In this document: piece by piece, positions 1-5,776 of the stretch | Numbering within the stretch: position 1 is the first letter of the stretch | How the letters are laid out: every line of letters starts with the position of its first letter | Source: Clostridia bacterium | Lineage (GTDB): Bacteria; Bacillota; Clostridia; UBA1381 | Reading direction: 5' to 3' | DNA: 9,198 bases | Assembly: GCA_900756545.1 (NCBI GenBank) | Contig: CAAEKO010000038.1 | Coordinates: forward strand, 1 to 9,198 | Notes under the pieces: generated by a model | The model's database searches: none | Seen by the model: only the letters and a program-made list of their open reading frames with translations | What the model was told of the DNA's origin: nothing | Position numbers and translations under genes: made by a program

Positions 1-952
1 CGGTTTCACCCCATATCATACGCCCGTGATCCGGACGTACATAACCGTCAAAGCCCGTATCGTGGTAAGCCTTCATGATCTTAACAATATCCAGCGAGCC
101 GCATTCTGATTTATGAGCCGCTTCTTCAAAGCAGTTTTGTCCTGTAATTTTGATATTCCGCACATGGGCAAAATGTATCCTGTCCGCAAATGTATAGATC
201 ATATCCACAATATTGTTGCCCGGCGAAACACCCAGAGAACCGCTGCAGAGCGTCAAGCCATTGTATTTGCTGTCGTACAGCTTTAAAAAACGCTGGATAT
301 TTTCCTTGCTGGTAATGATCCGCGGAAGACCAAAAATGCTCCAGGGCGGGTCGTCTGGATGAATGGCCATTTTAATACCCACTTCTTCCGCAACTTTGAT
401 GACCCGATCCAAAAAATATTTCAGATTATTCCACAAATCCTCCTCGGTAATATGCTGATACTTTTCCAACAATGCTTTCAGTCCATCTTTGGTATAACTG
501 GCGTCCCAGCCTGGCAGGGATAAGTCCCCTGTCAGGGGATTCATGTTCTGTACAGTTTCCGCATTATAAATCAAGGCATTGGAGCCGTCCGGCAGATGAT
601 ACGCCAAATCGGAGCGCGTCCAGTCAAAAACCGGCATAAAATTATAGCATACACAATCTATTCCGGCTTTGGCCAAATTGCGCAGTGTCATACAATAATT
701 TTCTATGTGCCGGTCACGGTCACCGTCACCGGTCTTGATGTCCTCATGAACGGGTACGCTTTCAATGACCGAAAGCGCCAGTCCCGCCGCCTCCACTTTA
801 TTTTTGAGAGCTATGATCCGTTCATAAGGCCATACTTCTCCAACCGGGATATCGTAGATCGCCGATACAATTCCCTGCATCCCGGGAATCTGGCGGATTT
901 TTTCCAATGTCACCGGATCGTCATTTCCATACCACCGAAATGTCATTTTCAT
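1..952 (-). CDS. uxuA: Mannonate dehydratase UxuA, C-terminus cut off by window edge
   Basis: Cytoplasmic enzyme that dehydrates D-mannonate to 2-keto-3-deoxy-D-gluconate, a late step of hexuronate catabolism. I translated the open minus frame that runs off the left edge: 317 residues are visible, starting MKMTFRWYGNDDPVTLEKIR. Gram-positive UxuA proteins are about 350-360 residues, so roughly the last 35-45 are missing. The Mn-site residues known from UxuA structures are visible: H198 (MAIHPDDPPW), C236 (LTLCSGSLG), H263 (FAHVRN) and D308 with neighbouring catalytic H309 (VRPDHGRMIWGE). The start ATG (952-950) overlaps the TGA of the upstream oxidoreductase in an ATGA junction, with AAAGGA 9 nt before it, so translation is probably coupled. 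A second ATG two codons in is a less likely start. It is the last visible gene of the operon. The family call is secure. Confidence 0.96.
   Translation of the reverse strand, partial: MKMTFRWYGNDDPVTLEKIRQIPGMQGIVSAIYDIPVGEVWPYERIIALKNKVEAAGLALSVIESVPVHEDIKTGDGDRDRHIENYCMTLRNLAKAGIDCVCYNFMPVFDWTRSDLAYHLPDGSNALIYNAETVQNMNPLTGDLSLPGWDASYTKDGLKALLEKYQHITEEDLWNNLKYFLDRVIKVAEEVGIKMAIHPDDPPWSIFGLPRIITSKENIQRFLKLYDSKYNGLTLCSGSLGVSPGNNIVDMIYTFADRIHFAHVRNIKITGQNCFEEAAHKSECGSLDIVKIMKAYHDTGFDGYVRPDHGRMIWGET
710..732. repeat. Near-perfect inverted repeat inside uxuA
   Basis: Arms CCGGTCACGGT (710-720) and ACCGTCACCGG (722-732) pair at 10 of 11 positions around a single central base. In uxuA they encode the repetitive stretch TGDGDRDRH (74-82). 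It may only reflect the repeated Asp/Arg/Gly codons. Confidence 0.6.
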
Positions 953-1950
953 AATTTAATTTCCTTTCCGCCCGCTTTCGCACTTTCATAGAATGCAAAC
1001 AAGGCTTTCATCGTATTGAGCCCATCCTTCAGGCTTAGGTAACCTCCGCCGTTTTCCAGACTATGATAAAACTGGCTGATAACACACTGGTGTCCCGCAC
1101 CCCAATACCGTTTTCCCGGCATGTGCATGTTGTCGCAGGCAATGATTTCAACGTTATCTGTAATTTTATACAGCCGGTTGTCCGCATAACGAAACAGGGC
1201 GTTTTCAAATTGCAGTTCAATCCGAAAGGGTTTGTTTCCGTTATAAGCGTTAGTGGCATAAAAGCATCCCCGAACGCCGTTTTGCATACCCAGCAAGGCG
1301 TCGGCCGTGTCCTCCACTTCGATTACGCGGTCCAAATACTTCGTAGATATATTTGCCCGGACAGTTTGAATCCCCTCGCCCAAATAACTGAACAGATCAA
1401 TCAAATGTACCGCTTGATTGATCAGAAGACCGCCGCCCTCCTGCGCCCATGTTCCGCGCCATAAGCCAGATTGATAGTAGGCTGCATCTCTGTGCCAGGT
1501 CATTGCGCCTTCTATTCCAACCAGTTTTCCCAGTGCAGGATCCTTTGCTAATTCCTTCAGCGTCTGGATTCCGGTATTTGTCCGGTTCTGGAGCATCAGG
1601 CACACCTTGCGTCCCGTTTCCGCCTGTGCAGCCTGTATCTCAGCAAATTCAGCCGTATTCATTGCCGCCGGCTTTTCCAGTACAACGTCCTTTCCCGCCT
1701 GCATGGCTTGTACAGCCATATCCCTGTGTAGATAGTGCGGCGTACAAATATGAATCACATCCACATCTTTATCCGCAAGTGCTTCTGCATAATCTCCATA
1801 AACCCGGACGTTATACTTTTGCCTGCATAACGCTAGTTTATCCGCATCATTGTCACATACTGCATACAAGGCCGCCCCTTCTGCACAGCTTACGGCCTCT
1901 GCATGGACGGGGCCGATAGCTCCGTATCCTACAATACACGCATTTTTCAT
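949..1950 (-). CDS. Gfo/Idh/MocA family NAD(P)-dependent oxidoreductase B
   Basis: Predicted cytoplasmic sugar or sugar-acid dehydrogenase/reductase of 333 aa, a normal length for the family. The N-terminal Rossmann fold shows G8-Y-G10-A-I-G13 with H16 and an acidic residue D33 after the second strand. E92-K93-P94 is the family's EKP motif with the catalytic lysine. The C-terminal substrate domain carries GGGLLINQAVHLIDL (172-186); N178 takes the place of the Asp in the DxxxH pair of inositol dehydrogenases, and H182 is kept. AAGGAG lies 7 nt before the ATG. It follows TIM-barrel protein B by 13 nt and overlaps uxuA by 4 nt. The direct coupling to uxuA makes fructuronate reduction to mannonate, or reduction of a 3-keto sugar, plausible, but the substrate cannot be read from sequence. 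It is a distant paralogue of oxidoreductase A (2741-3901). Confidence 0.9.
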   Translation of the reverse strand: MKNACIVGYGAIGPVHAEAVSCAEGAALYAVCDNDADKLALCRQKYNVRVYGDYAEALADKDVDVIHICTPHYLHRDMAVQAMQAGKDVVLEKPAAMNTAEFAEIQAAQAETGRKVCLMLQNRTNTGIQTLKELAKDPALGKLVGIEGAMTWHRDAAYYQSGLWRGTWAQEGGGLLINQAVHLIDLFSYLGEGIQTVRANISTKYLDRVIEVEDTADALLGMQNGVRGCFYATNAYNGNKPFRIELQFENALFRYADNRLYKITDNVEIIACDNMHMPGKRYWGAGHQCVISQFYHSLENGGGYLSLKDGLNTMKALFAFYESAKAGGKEIKL

Positions 1951-1963
1951 ATTGCGTCTCCTT

Positions 1964-2728
1964 TTAATTGAAGCCCTTTTCTTTTAAGGCGTTGTAACTG
2001 ATTGCCATGCTTTCAAATGGATCGCGGCGACAAACATCTTGTTCCACTAATGCCCAGCGTACGCCTGCTTCTCTGCACGCCTGAATGATCGCATCCCAGT
2101 CCAGATTACCCTCAGTAACCTCTGCCATTACAACCTGCCCGTCTACGACCGCCAAATCCTTAAAGTGGACACAGATTGCCCGCTTGCCAAGTCTTTTGAT
2201 ATACTCTGCCGGATTGAGTCCTGCATGGGACAGCCAATATACATCTACGATAAAGGCAAATTTCCCATATTCTATGATATAATCCATCACAAACTTTCCG
2301 TCGAGCTTCATAAACTCGAAGTCATGGTTATGATATGCAAAAATAATTCCAGCCTGCTGCAGTCCGTCGTTGATTTTATTCATTCTGTCGATAAATTTCA
2401 TTACACTCTCTTGGGTAATGCCATTAGCCCGGAAACATCCCGGCATCGCGCCCAGGCCCGCAATTTCGCAGTCCAGAGTCTTGTGGAAGGCTATTTCTCC
2501 TGCCAAGTCATTTTCATAGTTCTCCATGGCCCGGTGTGTACAGCTTATCTGCAAACCATATTCATCGCAAACCGCCTTAATTTCTTCCGCTGGAATTGGC
2601 CCCACCCCAGAAATCTGTACCTGCTGGTAACCAATTTCCTGTAATTTTTTCATGCTTTGTGCAAAATCTTCTTTGGTTTGGCAGAAATCGCGCAGAGTAT
2701 AAAGCTGCGCACCAATTCTTTTATCCAT
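1964..2728 (-). CDS. Sugar phosphate isomerase/epimerase-type TIM-barrel protein B
   Basis: A 254-aa protein of the xylose-isomerase-like TIM-barrel superfamily (AP-endonuclease 2 fold; relatives include IolE, IolI and 3-keto-glycoside lyases). It starts MDKRIGAQLYTLRDF, typical of the first barrel strand. Candidate metal ligands appear in the expected order: E138 in YHNHDFEF (132-139), D162 in VDVYW, H188 in VHFKD and E229 in VEQD. H133 and H135 are possible catalytic residues. AAGGAGG, 7 nt before the ATG, overlaps the TAA of the preceding oxidoreductase, with a 12-nt gap between genes. Members of this superfamily isomerise, epimerise, dehydrate or eliminate from sugars. Next to two Gfo/Idh/MocA enzymes, an action on a keto-sugar intermediate is the best inference. 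It is clearly different from TIM-barrel protein A, so the two probably do different steps or form unlike subunits. Confidence 0.88.
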   Translation of the reverse strand: MDKRIGAQLYTLRDFCQTKEDFAQSMKKLQEIGYQQVQISGVGPIPAEEIKAVCDEYGLQISCTHRAMENYENDLAGEIAFHKTLDCEIAGLGAMPGCFRANGITQESVMKFIDRMNKINDGLQQAGIIFAYHNHDFEFMKLDGKFVMDYIIEYGKFAFIVDVYWLSHAGLNPAEYIKRLGKRAICVHFKDLAVVDGQVVMAEVTEGNLDWDAIIQACREAGVRWALVEQDVCRRDPFESMAISYNALKEKGFN

Positions 2729-2740
2729 TTTCTTTCCTCC

Positions 2741-3901
2741 TTAATACGTATCAGCAGTAGAGGCTGTAATCTGCTGTTCTTTCTTGACGACCTTGGAGTC
2801 CCTAATTTTTTCCTGTAAAATTCGATAAAAATCATCATGTGGGAAATTTTCTACATCCGCCCAGCCATTTGTCCAGGCAGAATAATGAATGGCATTAGAA
2901 ATCGTCAGTCCATTCACACCCTCGTATCCCGGTGCCAGAAGCGGCGTACCATCCAGAATTGCATGGGTGAAGTTTCGTAAAATACCCACATGCTGCGGCC
3001 CCCCGCTGGAATCCGCCGGAATTTCACAGTTCCAGCATTCCGGCCGACCAAAAATAGTAGTATTCTTTTTATTGAATTCCCGCTCTGATTCCACATTTCT
3101 TTTAAACTTAATTTTGTTATCCTCAACAACGATCATGCCCATATCGCAGGCAATTTCCAAATGGTTGATTCCGGGAGCCTCGCCAGTAGAAGTAACATAT
3201 AAACCAGTCATACCATTGTCATATTGCATGAATGCAGTTACGTCATCCTCTACCTCAATATTATAATATTTTCCAAAGGATACGTGGGACATGATTTTTG
3301 AAGGCATCCCAAACATCCACTGCCACAGGTCAAGCTGGTGGGGATTCTGGTTAATCAGGGTACCGCCTCCTTCTGTTTTCCAGGTAGAACGCCATGTGCA
3401 GCTATCATGATAATATTGAGGCCGATACCAATCTGTAATCATCCAGGCTACGCGCTTAATTTTTCCTAATTGTCCCGACTGTACAAGCTCCCGGACCTTT
3501 TGATAGACTGGATTTGTCCGCTGATTATACATAATTCCAAAAACCTTTCCGGATTTCTCTGCTGCTGCATTCATTTCTAATACCTGCTTTGTATATACCC
3601 CTGCAGGTTTTTCACACATAACATGTAATCCTTTTTCAAAAGCTGCAATTGCCAGCGGCGGGTGGTCATAATGCGGTACGGCGATAATCACCGCATCAAT
3701 TAAACCACTGCTATACATATCCTGTGCATTTTCAAATACTGCGGTCTCAGGAAAATTCTCTCCGGCATAGTCGCGCCGTGCCTGTGCGATATCACAGATC
3801 GCCGTCAACCGCATATTGGGCACTTCTCCTTTGTCAAGATTGTGTGCGTGAGTCGTGCCCATATTTCCCAGACCGATGATCCCCACTCTAACTTCTTTCA
3901 T
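2741..3901 (-). CDS. Gfo/Idh/MocA family NAD(P)-dependent oxidoreductase A
   Basis: A 386-aa predicted cytoplasmic dehydrogenase. The Rossmann motif is G10-L-G12-N-M-G15 with H19 nearby and D37 (CDIA) at the NAD-ribose position. The EKP motif is E97-K98-P99, with K98 the likely catalytic lysine. The substrate-domain signature GGGTLINQNPHQLDLW spans 178-193, with N184 in the place of the usual Asp and H188 and D191 kept. It is about 50 residues longer than paralogue B, mainly in the C-terminal domain (about 260-300, with PECWNCEIPADSSGG) and the tail. Its ATG shares one base with the TAA of the upstream TIM-barrel gene (TAATG), so it is probably coupled to it. In characterised systems of similar make-up (LgdA for levoglucosan, DgpA for C-glycosides) such an enzyme oxidises C3 of the sugar. 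That role is an inference here. Confidence 0.9.
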   Translation of the reverse strand: MKEVRVGIIGLGNMGTTHAHNLDKGEVPNMRLTAICDIAQARRDYAGENFPETAVFENAQDMYSSGLIDAVIIAVPHYDHPPLAIAAFEKGLHVMCEKPAGVYTKQVLEMNAAAEKSGKVFGIMYNQRTNPVYQKVRELVQSGQLGKIKRVAWMITDWYRPQYYHDSCTWRSTWKTEGGGTLINQNPHQLDLWQWMFGMPSKIMSHVSFGKYYNIEVEDDVTAFMQYDNGMTGLYVTSTGEAPGINHLEIACDMGMIVVEDNKIKFKRNVESEREFNKKNTTIFGRPECWNCEIPADSSGGPQHVGILRNFTHAILDGTPLLAPGYEGVNGLTISNAIHYSAWTNGWADVENFPHDDFYRILQEKIRDSKVVKKEQQITASTADTY

Positions 3902-4758
3902 TATTTCTCCACCCTTTCTAAAATCCGTAAAAGTGCCTGGTAGGCGATTGTAAATTTGTCCGGCGTGCTTCTTTCCAAGTCCAGCATTTCATCGCCGATT
4001 TCTAAATTCTTCAAACCTGCGAAGCTGCCCAAATGTGGCTCCAGACTTAAAAAGCCATGGTAACCGCTTTCCTTCAGGCTTCTGATGATCTGCTCCAGTC
4101 TACCAATACCATAGCCTGCCGGTACAACGCTGCCATTTGTCTGTGCGTCCTTGATATGCATATACGCAATATATGGCCTTAACATCTCATAAGCCTCTGG
4201 ATATACCGCCTGCCCGCACTGGATAAAGTTTGCAGGATCAAATACACACCGTAAAGCTGGAGAATTTATGGTTTTCACTAATTTCAGACACCGTTCAGCT
4301 ATATCACCGTAAATATTTTTTTCATTCTCATGCAGCAGGATAACGCCTTCCTCCTCCGCAACTCTAACCATTTCCTCCATTCGGCGGAATACCTCATCTT
4401 TATAGTTTTCGTAATCTTCCCCCTCAGGCATAAAGAAACTGAAAACACGAATATATTGAGTATCCAGCATTTTTGCTGTTCGGATAACTCGTTTCAGCTT
4501 CTCCATATGAGGGGCAAAATCCTCTGTAATACTAATTTTCCCCAGCGGCGAACCCACAGATGATACTTGAATTCCGTAATTATCCATTTTCTTTTTGAGT
4601 GCGACCACTTCTTCATCGTCCAAATCCGCGATATTTTTTCCGTCAATTCCTCTCGGCTCAAAATAACGGATTCCCAGCTTGTTCAAATGGGTGAATTGCT
4701 TTTCCACATTTTCATCAATCTCATCCGCAAACCCGGAAATGGTAAATTGCTTCTCCAT
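3901..4758 (-). CDS. Sugar phosphate isomerase/epimerase-type TIM-barrel protein A, first gene of operon
   Basis: A 285-aa xylose-isomerase-like TIM-barrel protein starting MEKQFTISGFADEID. The frame stays open to an ATG at 4794, but that ATG lies inside the promoter -10 box (4793-4798), and AAAGGA sits 7 nt before the ATG at 4758, so I take 4758 as the start. Numbered from there, the metal quartet of the family is complete: E144 (LLHENE), D174 (VFDPANF), H201 (YMHIKD) and E240 (LSLEPH). This supports a divalent-metal-dependent isomerase, epimerase or lyase acting on a sugar or keto-sugar. It is the promoter-proximal gene, and its TAA shares a base with the ATG of oxidoreductase A, so the two probably act together on the same substrate. 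The exact reaction cannot be told from sequence. Confidence 0.9.
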   Translation of the reverse strand: MEKQFTISGFADEIDENVEKQFTHLNKLGIRYFEPRGIDGKNIADLDDEEVVALKKKMDNYGIQVSSVGSPLGKISITEDFAPHMEKLKRVIRTAKMLDTQYIRVFSFFMPEGEDYENYKDEVFRRMEEMVRVAEEEGVILLHENEKNIYGDIAERCLKLVKTINSPALRCVFDPANFIQCGQAVYPEAYEMLRPYIAYMHIKDAQTNGSVVPAGYGIGRLEQIIRSLKESGYHGFLSLEPHLGSFAGLKNLEIGDEMLDLERSTPDKFTIAYQALLRILERVEK

Positions 4759-4765
4759 ATGATCT

Positions 4766-4771
4766 TCCTTT
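4766..4771 (-). promoter_or_regulatory. Ribosome binding site that fixes the operon's first start codon
   Basis: AAAGGA on the minus strand, 7 nt before the ATG at 4758-4756. No comparable site precedes the alternative ATG at 4794, which would also lie upstream of the predicted transcription start. Confidence 0.75.
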
Positions 4772-4792
4772 CTTTGAATAACTTTCGTTTTC

Positions 4793-4822
4793 ATTATAGT
4801 ATAAATATTCGCAATTTTCTAA
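4793..4822 (-). promoter_or_regulatory. Promoter of the five-gene catabolic operon
   Basis: The minus strand has a perfect -10 TATAAT (4798-4793). A weak -35 candidate is TTAGAA (4822-4817, 18-bp spacer) or TAGAAA one base nearer (17 bp). Transcription would start near 4786, leaving a leader of about 27 nt. A strong -10 with a poor -35 fits an activator-dependent promoter, which agrees with the divergent AraC-family gene and the repeats just upstream. Confidence 0.65.
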
Positions 4823-4826
4823 ATCT

Positions 4827-4854
4827 ATCTTGCTCAAAACATTGCAAATCTTGC
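4827..4854. promoter_or_regulatory. Direct repeat spaced 21 bp, candidate AraC-family operator
   Basis: The heptamer ATCTTGC occurs at 4827-4833 and again at 4848-4854, an offset of exactly 21 bp or two helical turns. AraC-family activators typically bind two direct-repeat half-sites at this spacing. Read in the operon's direction, the repeats are GCAAGAT, and the nearer one ends about 5 bp upstream of the weak -35 box, the usual place for activation. Binding by the neighbouring regulator is inferred. Confidence 0.55.
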
Positions 4855-4870
4855 GGATTTGTGGTATGCT
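4842..4870 (+). promoter_or_regulatory. Promoter of the AraC-family regulator gene
   Basis: TTGCAA (4842-4847), a 17-bp spacer and TATGCT (4865-4870), preceded by TG at 4862-4863 as in an extended -10. The start codon follows 20 bp after the -10. The promoter overlaps the direct repeat at 4848-4854 and an inverted repeat CAAATC-N5-GATTTG (4845-4861), so the regulator may control its own synthesis. Confidence 0.55.
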
Positions 4871-4890
4871 TAAAAAAACGGGGTGAGAAT

Positions 4891-5724
4891 ATGAAGGATA
4901 TTAACTACGATGATGAAAAACAGGAGTTTTTCTATGCCCACAATTTTGATACTGTACCGGACACATCAAGCTTTATGCTTCACAATCATAATGATAGGTA
5001 TGAAATCCTAATATTCCTACAAGGAAACTGTGAATTCCGTGTAGAAGGGACTGTATACTATATGCATCCTTATGACGTTGTTATCGCACAGAGTACTGAA
5101 ATGCATATGATGTGCCATAACAGGCCCCTTTCTCCTTATGAGCGTGCTGTGATCACCGTCCGGGACAGCTTTTTTATAAAAAATAATTGTGAGGAATTTA
5201 AAAAAATATTTACGAACCGTCCGCTTGGCGTAAACAATCTGATGTCGGCAGAGTTAGTCCGTAAACACCACATTCTGGATATAATCCGTAGTATGGACGG
5301 ATATCTTGCGGAAAATGACGGAGCTTTGAACATTGTTATGAAAAGCAAGCTGATTGAACTGCTCTACAATTTGAACCGAATATCCATTAAGTCTGAAAAA
5401 CATAGTTTTTATGACGAGCATGTCAAAGAAATTCTGCTGTATATCAACGACAATATCACCGCGGACTTGTCGCTGGATTCGATTGCCGGACATTTTTTCA
5501 TTAACAAATACCATCTTTGCCATATGTTTAAGCAGCAGACGGGGCTGACAGTCAATAAGTATGTAACCTATAAACGCATCCTGCTTGTTCGGGAGCTGTA
5601 TGCCAAAGGCGTTTCCCTGATCGACGCCAGCATTGAGGCAGGCTTCGGGAATTACTCCAATTTCTATAAAATGTACCTGCGCGAAACTGGGAAATCCCCA
5701 AAACTGGATTTATCTAAAACTTGA
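4891..5724 (+). CDS. AraC/XylS family transcriptional regulator
   Basis: A 277-aa DNA-binding regulator. The N-terminal part (about 25-90) looks like a cupin sensing domain: HNHNDRYEILIFLQGNCEF followed by MHPYDVVIAQSTEMH. The C-terminal 100 residues form the double helix-turn-helix domain: helix-turn-helix 1 at about 193-218 (LSLDSIAGHFFINKYHLCHM) and helix-turn-helix 2 at about 242-264, with the family signature AGFGNYSNFYKMYLRETGKSP (250-270). The frame is open far upstream (to 4567), but that stretch is antisense to the operon's first gene. GGGGTG 5 nt before the ATG at 4891 and a promoter at 4842-4870 support this start. It is divergent from the sugar operon and separated from it by 132 bp, so it most likely senses a sugar or uronate and activates that operon. 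The ligand is unknown. Confidence 0.93.
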   Translation: MKDINYDDEKQEFFYAHNFDTVPDTSSFMLHNHNDRYEILIFLQGNCEFRVEGTVYYMHPYDVVIAQSTEMHMMCHNRPLSPYERAVITVRDSFFIKNNCEEFKKIFTNRPLGVNNLMSAELVRKHHILDIIRSMDGYLAENDGALNIVMKSKLIELLYNLNRISIKSEKHSFYDEHVKEILLYINDNITADLSLDSIAGHFFINKYHLCHMFKQQTGLTVNKYVTYKRILLVRELYAKGVSLIDASIEAGFGNYSNFYKMYLRETGKSPKLDLSKT

Positions 5725-5734
5725 TTTCTTGTAC

Positions 5735-5769
5735 AAAAAACCGGATTGGAACTCCAATCCGGTTTTTTT
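5735..5769. terminator. Bidirectional rho-independent terminator between regulator and adhE
   Basis: A perfect 9-bp stem, CCGGATTGG (5741-5749) and CCAATCCGG (5754-5762), with a 4-nt loop. It is flanked by six A on the left and seven T on the right, so it gives a hairpin plus U-tract on both strands. It begins 10 nt after the regulator's stop and lies 7 nt beyond the stop of adhE, so it serves both convergent genes. Confidence 0.92.
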
Positions 5770-5776
5770 ATCAAGC

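Noticed and set aside
596..1919. Several plus-strand open frames (131, 133 and 156 aa) opposite uxuA and oxidoreductase B
   Set aside because: Shadow frames of well-supported minus-strand genes; compositions rich in Pro/His/Cys with no recognisable motifs.
4779..4793. Possible CcpA (cre) site overlapping the operon -10: minus-strand TGAAAACG
   Set aside because: Only the left half matches the cre consensus; the right half (AAAGTT) lacks the required symmetry, so support is too weak.
4567..4890. N-terminal extension of the AraC-family regulator by 108 residues
   Set aside because: The stretch is antisense to the operon's first gene and crosses both divergent promoters. The residues look non-conserved, and a good ribosome binding site precedes the ATG at 4891.
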